A stretch of DNA of 64,000 nucleotides from positions 1,120,501-1,184,500 of the forward strand of contig JAYKKM010000221.1 in NCBI GenBank assembly GCA_035772405.1, in the 5' to 3' direction. This document shows, piece after piece, positions 10,316 through 20,229 of the stretch (position 1 is its first letter; every line of letters starts with the position of its first letter). The stretch comes from Chrysogorgia sp. JL179-B06. Lineage: Eukaryota > Cnidaria > Anthozoa > Scleralcyonacea > Chrysogorgiidae. The notes beneath the pieces are model-generated. The model ran no database searches, had not been told where the DNA came from, and saw only the letters and a program-made list of their open reading frames with translations. The position numbers and the translations under genes are program-made.

Positions 10316-12188
10316 TATATCCCTCTTTTAGTAATGATGATGTTCATATACCAAATTATGACCTTATACGCACCGATACCAATAGACATGGCGGAGGTGT
10401 TTGTCTCTATATTAGAAATTATTTAAGTATAGTGAACGTAAGGATCTTGTTCCTCGTAACCAAGAAGCTGCTGTTTAGAAATCCAGTTACCTAATACAAG
10501 TTCATTTATTGTAGCTACTGTTTATCGCCCTCCAAGTTGCCCAAGTGAAGTTTTTTATGATATCGAACAGTTGGTTAAATTAATAGATGATGAGGGTAAA
10601 GAAATTTATTTACTTGGAGATTTAAATTGTAATATGTTACAACCCTCAAATTTTGCAACCAAAAACTTAAATTCAATTATTGAAATGTATCAACATTCCC
10701 AAATTATTAATTGAACCCACGCGTGTGACGATCTCGACACAATCATTATTAGACGTTTGTATCGCAGCCATTCAAGAGAAAATAATACTCTCGGAAGTCA
10801 TTCCAATTGGTGTTAGTGATCATAATTTGATTTATGTTGTTCGAAAAATTAACAACTCTTTAAAAGTGAATCGTCATAAGAAAGTGGAAATTCGAAATTT
10901 TAAAATTTTTAATTGTAGTACATTCCAAGATGATCTGCGAAATCAATCATGGTCACCAATTAAAAACGAAGATTGTGTTGATAAAAAATGGGCAACTTGG
11001 AAGAAACTATTTCTGGATGTTTTAAATGTGCATGCTCCAGTTAGAGAAAAGCGAGTTAGAAATAAGTCCAGTGTTCCTTGGCTTACGAAGGAAATCAAAC
11101 AAAATATGTTTGAAAGAGATCGTTTGAAAAAGAAGGCTATTATCTCAAATTCTGAAGCGGACTGGAAAGCATATAAAACGTCCAGAAATATGGTCACGAT
11201 TACTTTGCGCAAACAGAAAGAATACTTTTATAGGGAAAAAATTGATAGAAATATGAATAATCCTAAAGAAGCTTGGAAAACTGTTAATCACATACTTGGT
11301 CGCAAGCAACACGATCCTGTGATAAACAGCATTAAGCTTGATCATGGTAATATTTCATCTCCGGAGGAAATAGCAGAAGAGTTTAATGATTATTTCACTA
11401 GCATAGGTCCCAAACTTGCTGATACCATGAAAAATGGTGAACGTAATTTTGATGACTATTTAAAAAAAGTATCAAATAATTTTAAATTCAAAACTGTACA
11501 TTCCTCTAAAGTACTTCAACTGTTTTATTCCCGCTAAGGTGTTAAAATTAGCTGCTCCTATTATTACCAACACTTTAACTGACATTTTCAATCATTCTAT
11601 TAATACTGGGAAATTCCCATTTGATTGGAAAATAGCTAGATTTTAGATAATTTTCGTCCTATTTCAATCTTGCCTATTATCAGCAAGTTCTTTGAAAAAA
11701 TTATTTATGAGCAGTTGCATGAGTATCTTTCGTCAAATAATTTATTATCTGAACGTCAGTTTGGATTCAGACGCGCTTACATTCTACGAACACTGCTTTA
11801 CTAGATAGCTCTAATGAATGGTTCATTAATATGGATCGTGGATTGTACAATCTTTTTGTATTTCTAGATTTAAGAAAAGCGTTTGACACGGTTAACCATG
11901 ATATTTTAGTACAAACATTTGTTTTTTACGGTTTTGAACAAACAGCCTTAAACCTTCTTCAATCATACCTGTCAGATCGAACACAAATGTGTTATATTAA
12001 CGGTGAACTGTCCAGCCCAAAAACAGTAAGATGTGGAGTGCCCCAGGGATCAATTCTTGGGCCACTTCTTTTCTTATTTTATATAAATGACTTACCGGAT
12101 TGTCTTAAACATACAACAACTAGAATATTTGCAGATGATACTACATTAACATCCTCTGGCAAATCAACAAGTGACGCAGAGGTTGCCC
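10316..12188 (+). pseudogene. LINE-B ORF2 continued: endonuclease, linker and reverse transcriptase
   Basis: Continuation of the LINE-B polyprotein after the DNA transposon. The endonuclease resumes with NDDVHIPNYDLIRTDTNRHG then GGVCLYIRNYL. After a frameshift near 10,440-10,500 it reads VATVYRPPSCPSEVFYDIEQ and YLLGDLNCNML (catalytic GDLN). Another shift leads to 10,680-11,537 (VSDHNLIYVVRK, the SDH catalytic motif; RNKSSVPWLTKEIKQNMFER linker). A broken stretch 11,538-11,830 holds KVLKLAAPIITN and FRPISILPIISKFFEKIIYE. The frame 11,831-12,188 holds VFLDLRKAFDTVNHDIL, CGVPQGSILGPLLFLFYIND and the FADD box at 12,128-12,139. It is interrupted at 12,189 by a MITE. All three catalytic regions are recognisable but no frame is intact, so it is an inactive copy. 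Confidence 0.9.
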
Positions 12189-12192
12189 TTAA

Positions 12193-12602
12193 CTCTTTCC
12201 CGACAGGCTGAAAAACATCAAAAATTGAACCACCTCTTTGTTCTATTGATATCTCTTGAAATAACCGTAACTGTTGCGAAAGCTATACGTTTTCTGAAAG
12301 CACAATAAACCGGCTTTTACTTGTGCTTTTGAATTTCCGGAACAAAACATATTATGTTAATATAAACATTTTTCTAGAAAAGCCCATCTTGCACGCCCGC
12401 GTAGCATCTTGAAAACTCAAAATGCCACCAATCGCATAGTTGTTTATGCAATCAAATCAAACTTGGCATGTGCGTGGATCTCATGTTCCTGGCGCTTGTC
12501 GAATTTCAATTTTTAATCTTGCGTTACCGTGTGCCGTGTTTTTCGATAGACGACTTTGCGTGTCTTCTAAGACCCGTTTTGACTGGGCCGGTCAGGAAAG
12601 AG
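12193..12602. mobile_element. 410-bp piggyBac-type MITE with TTAA duplication
   Basis: Inserted in the RT coding region of LINE-B. Left end CTCTTTCCCGACAGGC, right end (reverse complement) CTCTTTCCTGACCGGCC. The tetranucleotide TTAA flanks both sides (12189-12192 and 12603-12606). TTAA target duplication is the hallmark of piggyBac elements. Removing it rejoins the LINE frame (…DAEVAL, then NYDLRNVREWLLANK). It has no ORF of its own and so depends on a transposase elsewhere. Confidence 0.9.
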
Positions 12603-12606
12603 TTAA

Positions 12607-12717
12607 TTATGATCTTAGGAATGTCAGGGAGTGGCTCTTGGCAAACAAGCTTAGTCTTAATCTAGTCAAAACGGAATATATTTTGATTGGATCAAGACAT
12701 AATATTAGTAACATTAG
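12607..12717 (+). pseudogene. LINE-B RT segment, first of two copies
   Basis: Reads YDLRNVREWLLANKLSLNLV then KTEYILIGSRHNISNI, the region just after the FADD box in LINE RTs (the conserved W..NKL.LN..KT block). It is followed by an unrelated stretch, 12,718-12,888, with a G-rich run and AT-rich sequence, and then by a second copy of both the MITE and this LINE segment. This looks like a local tandem duplication of roughly 720 bp. Confidence 0.8.
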
Positions 12718-12888
12718 GGGGGTAGGGGGGAGCAGAGAAGGGGGTTCATTTTTCTCACTGACCATTTTTTAGCTTTGTTAAACTGTATTACATTGATTAT
12801 TTTCAATTAAACAGATAATAAACTGCTTTTTTCTTCCACGCTTTTTCTTCGATTATTTTCAATTTACCTGTTATTGCTTATTAATTAA

Positions 12889-13323
12889 CTCTTTCCCGAC
12901 AGGCTGAAAACATCAAAAATTGAACCAACCTCCTTGTTCTATTGATATCTCTTGAAATAACCATAACTGTTGCGAAAGCTATCCATTTTCTGAAAGCACA
13001 ATAAACCGGCTTTTACTTGTGCTTTTAAATTTCCGGATCAAAACATATTAGTTAATATAAATTAGCATTAATTATCGTAAATCAGGTTGAAAAATTTACA
13101 TTTTTCTAGAAAAGCCCATCTTGCACGCCCACGTAGCATTTTGAAAACTCAAAATGCCACCAATCGCATAGTTGTTTATGCAATCAAATCAAACTTGGCA
13201 TGTGCGTGGATCTCATGTTCCTGGCGCTTGTCGAATTTCAATTTTTAATCTTGCGTTACCGTGTGCCGTGTTTTTCGATTGACGACTTTGCGGGTCTTCT
13301 AAGACCCGTTTTGACTGGGCCGG
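12889..13323. mobile_element. Second, 3'-truncated copy of the TTAA MITE
   Basis: Begins after TTAA (12885-12888) with the same CTCTTTCCCGACAGGC end and follows copy one throughout. It carries an extra ~35-bp stretch near 13,060-13,095 and loses its last 12 or so bases: GGGCCG runs straight into LINE sequence at 13,324. The lost terminus means this copy arose by segmental duplication, or was damaged afterwards, rather than by an independent clean insertion. Confidence 0.8.
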
Positions 13324-14340
13324 ATCTTATGATCTTAAGAATGTCAGGGAGTGGCTCTTGGCAAACAAGCTTAGTCTTAATCTAGTCAAAACGGAATATC
13401 TTTTGATTGGATGAAGACATAATATTAGTAACATTATCGAAGATCCCAACGTTTTTGTTGGTGATGTTCCAAACAAAAGAGTCAAAGTAACTAAATCACT
13501 TGGAGTACTTATTGACCAATTCCTATTGTGGGATAATCACATTGAAAATCTAACAAAGCGTGTATCCTCTGGGATTGGAGCAATTAAACGGCTCAGACCA
13601 TGTGTAAATCGTAGTATACTCGCATCAGTCTACAATGCGCTAGTTCAGCCGCATTTCGATTATTGTTGCGAAGTGTGGGACTCGATAGGTTCAACTATAT
13701 CAGAACGGTTGCAAAAGCTGCATAATCGATATGCCAGGGTTATTACTGGTCGTACAAATACGCATGGTCAATCAGAGCTGGCCCCAATGAGCTTGGATGG
13801 AAGAATTTGACTGAGCGTAGAACACTTATTAAAGCTAAGCTTATGTTTAAAGTCGTACATGGATTCGCTCCACAAACGCTAACAAACATTTTCAGATCAT
13901 CTGATGCTTCCCGCCATTATAATCTAAGGGGAGGATCAACTGCTTTCCATATACCGCACCAAATACTGATTATTTAAAGAAGAGTTTTAGCTACAGTGGT
14001 AGCAAATTGTGGAACAGCTTATCGTGCGAATTAAAAAATCAGAAATCGTTAATTTCCTTCAGCAGAGAAATTTCTTCAATCAGCCTGCTCTAAATCTCAT
14101 GAGTTTCATTTGTTTGTATTAAAAAATTTTTTTTTATTATATAAAGACATTGTAGCCATTTTAGTAATATTGTAGTTTTGTAGTTACGTTAGTTAGATTT
14201 TTTTAAATATGTTTTATAATAATGGATTATTATGTAACAATTTTAATATTTTACAATTTCATGTAATTATCACGCCCCTCTAGGAAACCAACTTCAGTTG
14301 TATGGGGTTAGCGTGTTGAAATAAAGTTTTACCAATACCA
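13324..14340 (+). pseudogene. LINE-B RT C-terminal region and 3' UTR
   Basis: Second copy of the LRNVREWLLANK segment (with M for R in one frame), then RVKVTKSLGVLIDQFLLWD and an open frame 13,526-13,810. That frame holds IGAIKRLRPCVNRSILASVY, PHFDYCCEVWDS and RLQKLHNRYARVITG, the typical connection/thumb tail of CR1/L2-type RTs. A frameshift at about 13,790 leads to NLTERRTLIKAKLMFKVVHG, then a degenerate end at about 14,090. The 3' UTR (CGCCCCTCTAGGAAACCAAC... AATAAAG) ends near 14,340 without a clear tail. It is the downstream end of the element that begins at about 1,930. Confidence 0.85.
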
Positions 14341-14343
14341 AGT

Positions 14344-14878
14344 TAAAAGTCCGGGTGCGCGTGACGCACATGTGTGTAACACACAGTTAAATGACCAGGC
14401 GTGCGTTACGCACATTTAAAAGTCCGGGTGTGCGTGACACACATGTGCGCAAAGCACAGTTGAATGTCCGTGACGGTTTAAAAGTCCGGGTGTGCGTGAC
14501 GCACATAGATGTGCGTAACACATAATTAAATCTCCGGGTGTGACGAACACCTGGCGTTTGTATGTGCGTGACGTACACCTGACGTCCGTATGTGCGTCAC
14601 GTACACCTGGCGTATGCAGGTGCGTGATGCACACCTGGCGTCGTATGTGCGTGACACACCTGTCGTTCGTATGTGCGTGTCACACACCCTGCGTACGTAT
14701 ATACGTGACGCATACCTGGCGTTTGTATGTGCGTGACGCACACCTGGCGTATGTATGTGCGTGACGTACGTCTGGCGTTCGTATATACGTGACGCACGCC
14801 TGACGTTCGTATGTGAGTGACGCACAGCTGGCGCTCGTTTGTGCGTGACGCACAAACCTGGACTCTGCTTCGACCAAA
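14344..14878. repeat. 28-bp minisatellite built on a GTGCGTGACGCAC palindrome
   Basis: About 18-20 diverged units. The core GTGCGTGACGCAC is a near-palindrome; between units run ACCTGGCGTTCGTAT or, in the left third, GTTTAAAAGTCCGGG. The right two thirds have a clear ~28-bp period (TATGTGCGTGACGCACACCT). Several frames stay open across it on both strands (His/Thr/Arg-rich translations), but this follows from the period and low stop content and I do not treat it as coding. It abuts the 3' end of LINE-B. Confidence 0.85.
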
Positions 14879-15118
14879 TTCCAACTAAAACTCTTAGAAG
14901 GATACTATATCCATCTTAACTAACCAGCGCTAAACAAACAACAAGATCATATCATTTTAAAATTATCCTTTTAACCTATATTAACTTCTATTTTACTTTT
15001 TATTTAGTACTTACCATTCGAAATTCAGCTAATGTTTTACTTAATTAACTCGCATGCCATATATGAGGCAATCACGATGATGTCAGCATACCATCGCATT
15101 TACAAACTGTCACAATAT
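14879..15118. other. No feature seen
   Basis: AT-rich unique-looking sequence between the minisatellite and a hammerhead-like motif; no ORF, repeat or RNA gene recognised. Confidence 0.5.
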
Positions 15119-15168
15119 GTAATTGCCTGAAGAAGGAAGTTAGTAACGTCCGAAACATGTCGCAAATA
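15119..15168 (+). ncRNA. Hammerhead-ribozyme-like core of the Penelope type, imperfect
   Basis: Contains the ordered core CTGAAGA (15127-15133), a stem II region (GGAAGTTAGTAACGTCC, where GGA/TCC and GTT/AAC pair around one mismatch), GAAA (15152-15155), a minimal helix III (ACATGT) and a cleavage triplet GTC. TTGC before the core pairs with GCAA after the cleavage site as helix I. One extra A at 15134 bulges stem II, so activity is doubtful. Penelope-like elements are known to carry hammerhead motifs with very short helix III. The sequence after it (AATAAAAGC) could be the end of such an element, but no Penelope coding sequence adjoins it here. Confidence 0.4.
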
Positions 15169-15454
15169 AAAGCTAAATTCCAAAGCGTTGTGTTGTTTTT
15201 AAAGATTAAAAACTGAATTAACGAATTGACTGATGACTGAATTAACGAATTTAATAAGGTATTAGTTCTAACGATGACGCAACTACAAAATGTCTCTGCT
15301 TAATACACTGTGTTTTCTCCATTACGTGATTTGGCGACAGCTTTCGATTCATCTAGTTCCTCACAGGGTTGCGAGGGTCATTTAAGTGTCGATCTTGATA
15401 AATTTGAGGCTTGTTGGTTCCAAATATATAATGGGTAATTACAATATTCCCCAG

Positions 15455-15969
15455 TTAAACCATTGTCGTTTCTACATTAGCTGATACATTTGAGTCATCC
15501 AAGTGACTCATAAGACGGACACGAGTTTCACGCTTTAATATCTCTGGACGGCGATCGAGTTCGTCGTACTTCGGGTCGCCATTAAGTTCATCAACCGCTC
15601 CAAAACGATTCCTAGAAGAACCATGTCGCTTTATCTTTACTTTATCGTACGGTAATCGCTGCAGCTCCATACCGCGAAATAGCGCATCGTATACATGCCT
15701 CCCCAATTCATCCACCTGTCCCCACGTGTTCCTCAACCAGTTCAAACTCATGGCAGTAAAAAGTTGTAGTTTGGCGTAATGTGGTCTATTCAACGATGAT
15801 GTGTTGATATAACGTTGCTGGTAAGATATTATACCTCTACAAGCACCCGGTAATGGCTCCAAATTCTCAGTTAGATTTCCATATGTTTGAGGGTGTTCTC
15901 TGGTATTCTCAGTAGGTGTCCTGGAATTTATGTTATCGGAGAAACGATAGGTGGCATACGGTTTGTATT
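15455..15969 (-). CDS. Terminal exon of an unrecognised gene
   Basis: Open frame of 171 codons on the minus strand ending in TAA at 15455-15457. It begins after a good 3' splice site (pyrimidine-rich CTTTTTTCTTAG, phase 1). The frame stays open upstream for about 50 more codons, but that part is T-rich and hydrophobic and fits the intron better. The exon product is hydrophilic and of normal complexity (SYQQRYINTSSLNRPHYAKL, LNWLRNTWGQVDELGRHVYD, SSRNRFGAVDELNGDPKYDE) and ends in TTMV, which matches a class I PDZ-binding tail (S/T-x-hydrophobic). I do not recognise the family. Upstream exons should lie at higher coordinates; none is convincing. An old transposon remnant is the alternative. Confidence 0.4.
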
Positions 15970-16757
15970 CTAAGAAAAAAGTTATTGATTGAATACATAT
16001 AAAGAGGAACGAACTGAATAAAAGAATGGAACATATAGAAATGACATGGGACAGATGAAATAAAAAAATTGACCGAAGAAAGATTCTGTGCAGGAAATTA
16101 AAATAATTTATTTGCGCGCTCACGTCGTCTCATCCTTCGATATCCCAATATTCCAAAACATATTAACATCATCAGAACGAGAGGCGAAACACTGGAACCA
16201 ATCACTACTTTCAACGACTCCACTCCTAAAAAGTAATATTTTTAAAAAGATAATTTTAAAATTATATCTAGTGATCATTGATGGGCAGGATTCAATAGGA
16301 TGATCAGTAGTGTTAGTATTTACGTATAAGCTGGTTTTCCTCGTTAGATTCCTTTGTATATAAATTTGCTTCATTATGGTTGTGGTTACTAACATGCTTT
16401 CGCTATATTTAATTATGGTTGTTCACGGTCCCTTTTTGTACTGAAAATTTAATGATATCAAAACGATATTTGAGAGTTACATTTACAGCTCATAGAAAGG
16501 AGAGGAGACGGGGGGCAGCTTGGGCCCATTTGGAGACTCAAATAAGTATGGGAAATCGCGCATGGAGCCGAGTTAAACATAGGTTTAATTTCACGCGTGG
16601 TTTTCAAAGTTTCACTAGATAACATGGTGGGAAAACGATCCAGTGCGTTCTGCTCTTCCATGTGTTCACGATTTCACTCGAGTGCTCTAATTCGTTAATT
16701 ACTGTATTACGCGCTTCAATAATACGAGAAGCCATGATTTTTATATTTTGTTTTATT
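15970..16757. other. No confident gene; possible intron and repeat remnants
   Basis: Mostly AT-rich. A minus-strand stretch at 16,130-16,210 reads SSDWFQCFASRSDDVNMFWN, which looks protein-like but ends at once in a stop and has no supporting context. 16,490-16,620 holds a half-copy of a repeat also seen near 21,500 (TTTAATTTCACxyGTGxTTTTCAAAG). Confidence 0.4.
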
Positions 16758-16791
16758 GGCAAACGTTTGTATACAAATACAAACGTTTGCC
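16758..16791. repeat. 34-bp hairpin, 15-bp perfect arms
   Basis: GGCAAACGTTTGTAT and its exact reverse complement separated by ACAA. Each arm itself contains the palindrome AAACGTTT. Flanking TTTTATTG/CAATAAAA also pair across a bulge, so this is probably the core of a small foldback element. Confidence 0.8.
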
Positions 16792-17880
16792 GTTTGTCGC
16801 TCCACCAATAAAACGGAATTAAGAATCAACACCTTACTCATTAGCCAATCACATTCTGTAATTTGGCCATCCATGTTACAAACAACGAAAGAAAAAAAAG
16901 CCGGCCGAGGGCCGAACGCCTGAGGGCGAGGGTGCTAATATGACATGCGTTTAGTCCCTTATCACGGGAAAATGCAAAACTAGGGAATCTGAATTTGCAT
17001 CCAGTTTAATTTTATACAGTATATATTCAAGATCAACGGCCCATGCGCGGCATCGGAAAATGTGGCCCTGGTAACTAGATATGGTAAATATCTGCATTTG
17101 AATTAATATTTAAATTGAACCGTCACATGATTGCGAATGCAAAAATTGAAACGGTTATTCAAAGTGTTTTTTTGACAAATTTATTGCTATGGATACCAGA
17201 CCATCAAAACAAGTCATATTCCGCACAAAATCAGCGGATACAGTAAGGTTTGTTTTGAACAAACACTGATTTCATGCCGAAACTGTAGAATGTTGTAATG
17301 TTGACGGACAAGCAAGTTTTATTTTGAAATATTCATCTACGCCTATGGATACAGGATACTTTGCTAGGACACGAATACAGGTAAATAAATTAGTATTCTC
17401 AAATAGGGCCTAATAATAATTCTAAGATAAGTAACTCTTTGATTGTCTTGAGTGACGAAGGGCTTTGGCTCGAAGCGTTGAATGTCTTAAACCTGCATTA
17501 CACACTATTTTGGCAGTCCCCAACCTTTAAGAGATCTGTATTTCTACACTGCCTATAGTCATGCCTATACAATGTATACCTTTTATAGTACTCTTCAATA
17601 AAACAACAACCATGTTATTGTTAGTTGTACAGTTAATGTATATACTGTCTTGTGATTGTTCAGAAATCTTTAGACAAATTTTAAAATACTTAACAGAGAG
17701 ATTTATGCTATATGCCATTAGAAAGTCCTTGAAAATTCACAATTATGGTGCAAGTTTCCAGTTTATAACCATTGAGCAGAGCCTTCTTATTGTAGCTATC
17801 GTGCAAAAATTTGAAAGTGTGTAATATGTTTAGAATTTTCGAAAATATATTTTGGTATTTACTCAAGAGCTTCAAAAAAA
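16792..17880. other. No gene seen
   Basis: Unique-looking AT-rich DNA. A few frames of 60-90 codons stay open around 17,530-17,830 on both strands, but they are AT-rich, lack recognisable motifs and overlap one another; I do not support any as coding. Confidence 0.5.
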
Positions 17881-17974
17881 CCATAATTGTAGTGAATAAG
17901 GGAGATCTCGGAGTAAACAGATGATACATGGACGATTGTCATGCAAGCTCATATCGTCAGAAAAATTATTCTGT

Positions 17975-18054
17975 GGGACTGGGACCCTAGAATTGAACCT
18001 GTATAGTAACTTTCTGATTCTGGTGAGACACTCTAACCATTGAGCTACCGAGAC
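17975..18054 (-). repeat. tRNA-like head of a SINE or tRNA pseudogene
   Basis: On the minus strand: an A-box-like TAGCTCAATGGTTAGAG followed about 35 bases later by a B-box GGTTCAATTCT, with the correct spacing for an RNA polymerase III promoter. The arms do not pair well enough for a functional tRNA. It sits at the outer edge of the large inverted repeat (17,880-20,960), so it may be part of that repeated unit. Confidence 0.6.
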
Positions 18055-18334
18055 TCAGAGAGTGAAGGTTACAATGATGTACTGATTCGATTCATTGCCT
18101 ATATGCAGCTCGCATTCGCGTACAGCAGTGTATATATGAACAGATCCAAGCATTACTGATATATAGTAACTGCTGCATAGGCAGTACATATATCACTCAA
18201 ACCAGTACATCATTGTAACTGTCACTGGCAATAAGAAGGTTATACTTTTATCAACCGGGAATAATTTTTCTGAGGATATGAGCTTGACGTCCATGTATTG
18301 TATATGGCACGTATTCCATAAATGATCTGTGTTT

Positions 18335-18930
18335 ACTCCATCCATTATGGAACACGTTAGGCCAACAGTAGCTGGCCTAGTGGGGCACAACTTATTGTGT
18401 CTGTTAATAGGCTTGGGAAATGCGTGTCCTAGCCTTTAGCAATGTAAAATACAGCTTATATAAGATTATGTCGACATTGGTACACGTATATGTTGACACT
18501 CACTATATCAGCAGAAATTGTAAGGGATTGAACAAGCTACTGTGTCAGCTAGATCATTGTTGACATGCATGTACGTAACTTAATTACTTCTAGTGCAAGA
18601 GGCACCAATCCTAGAATTTCTATTAACCAATAAGTTTCAAGTCGCGACTTAGGAAATATCAGGTTCTTGTCAAGCTTTGAGACCTCTGATCATGAATATT
18701 TAGTTAAATGCACATTCCTGTGGGTAGAATTATCAACTTACTGTATATAATCTTATAATCCACACCAACAATTATCAGGGTAGAATCCCTAATATGTCTT
18801 AGTAAATCCAATTTGAATGGACCCCTATATATTTGTGCTATATGCATCCGTGGACATTTGAACAAATTTGATTTTTTTAAAGGGCACCCGTTGTATTATA
18901 AAGATGCACTTTATTCCTTCAACAGCCTTT
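18335..18930. repeat. Left arm of a large imperfect inverted repeat
   Basis: Blocks here recur in reverse complement at 19,315-20,850. CCATTATGGAACACGTTAGG (18,342) matches the reverse complement of 20,813-20,832. AAATACAGCTTATA and GACACTCACTATATCAGC...TGTGTCAGCTAGATCATTGT (18,440-18,560) match 20,650-20,770. TAGAATCCCTAATATGTCTT...AAAGATGCACTTTATTCC (18,780-18,925) matches 19,320-19,475. The arms differ by substitutions and insertions, so they are old. Confidence 0.75.
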
Positions 18931-19459
18931 GGTGCCTGAATACTAACTACTGAATTGATTATTTCATTAATCATCAATAGTGTGAGAAAAGTAATTTCTT
19001 TCTTAGTGATTGATGGTTAGAAACAGCAGTAGACTTCCCCACTATATTCTGTTGCTGCACCCAAAAAATTAAAAAGTTTGGGCTACATGTATTTAGTTTG
19101 ATGTCCTATAAAACAATTAAATTCAGACAATGCAAAGCTCTCAGAGATATTGTCAACTAAAAATGTATTCAGTTTGGCAAATGAATGGGCTATTATCTAA
19201 TTCAAGTAATTTAGAACTAAAAGAAGAGCAACTACGCTATAAAAGTTTCAAACAGTAAGCGGGCGAGGGGTTGTTGCGTATAAGTATTTCTCGTAGTTAG
19301 TATAAACAGACACTATTGGCTGTTGAAGGAAGAAAGTGCATCTTTATCATATGGGGGCATACATAGTGCAAATATATAGGGCCCATTCAAATTGGGTTTA
19401 CTAAGACAATGCATATTAGGGTTTTTTCCATGATTGTTGGTGTGGATATCTATACAGCA

Positions 19460-19760
19460 ACTTGATAATTCTACCCGCATTGGACTACTGCGATGTGCAG
19501 CTGGCAGGGATGTGGATAACTTAATATTGATTTATCTGGAGAGGTCTCAACGCAGAGCAGGGAAACTGATCTTTCCTAACTCAGGACTTGAAACTGATTG
19601 GTTCATAGAAACCCTAGGATTGGTACCTCTTGTAATTAGAAGAAAGTTACATTGTGTAATGCTAGTTAATAAATTATGTGAAGGCATTTTCATATCATAT
19701 CTAAATTCAATCTCAATGAATCTGTTCATACATACAGTACATGTTTTAGCACCTTATCAA
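19460..19760 (+). pseudogene. LINE RT C-terminal remnant
   Basis: Reads LPALDYCDVQLAGMW, then after a frameshift NLILIYLERSQRRAGKLIFP and TLGLVPLVIRRKLHCVMLVN. The order (LDYCDV... LE..QRRA... G..PL..RR) is that of the tail of LINE reverse transcriptases. It lies within the right arm of the large inverted repeat. It is too short and shifted to be functional. Confidence 0.6.
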
Positions 19761-20053
19761 TTGCCTTAATTGACAATCTTCAGGATATACAACTTTTGAG
19801 TTAAAATTAGTTTTTGTAACATTGTACTCTACATATGAGGATACGAGTTGACGATAGTCCATGCATCGTCTGTCTACTCCAAGGTCTCCCACATTCACTA
19901 CAGAAGTGTATATATTAACACGTACTGTACATATATGAATTATGTGTTTGTATTTGTATTAACTTTAATTTGTTAAGAAAGAAGACTGACATTGATACCA
20001 GTGTTTAGCATTGAAGGATCTATCCCGTATAAATATTATTGTATTATTATAAG

Positions 20054-20229
20054 TAATACAATGGTTTTTAAGAATATAGTGATTAAATCAACCGCAAACC
20101 GAGGAATGTTTGTGAAAGTCCCGAGGGAAAGCATGAGGGCGAAGCCCGAAGGCGTCCCGAGGGACTTTCACAAACATTCCGCGGTTTGCGGGAGATTTGA
20201 TCACTATATTCTTAAAAACCATTGTATTA
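20054..20229. mobile_element. 176-bp foldback MITE
   Basis: Near-complete hairpin. TAATACAATGGTTTTTAAGA at the left pairs with TCTTAAAAACCATTGTATTA at the right, and pairing continues through CCGCAAACCGxGGAATGTTT and GTGAAAGTCCCGAGGG to a GC-rich loop (AAGCATGAGGGCGAAGCCCG). Non-coding. No clear target duplication was found. Confidence 0.85.

Noticed and set aside
10943..11345. Minus-strand open frames opposite the LINE-B ORF2
   Set aside because: Shadows of the real plus-strand LINE frame, which has clear endonuclease/RT motifs.
14387..14884. Several open frames of 60-110 codons on both strands
   Set aside because: They follow from the 28-bp minisatellite, overlap in multiple frames and translate to simple His/Thr/Arg repeats.
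17527..17929. Overlapping 63-87-codon frames on both strands
   Set aside because: AT-rich, mutually overlapping, no motifs or splice context.
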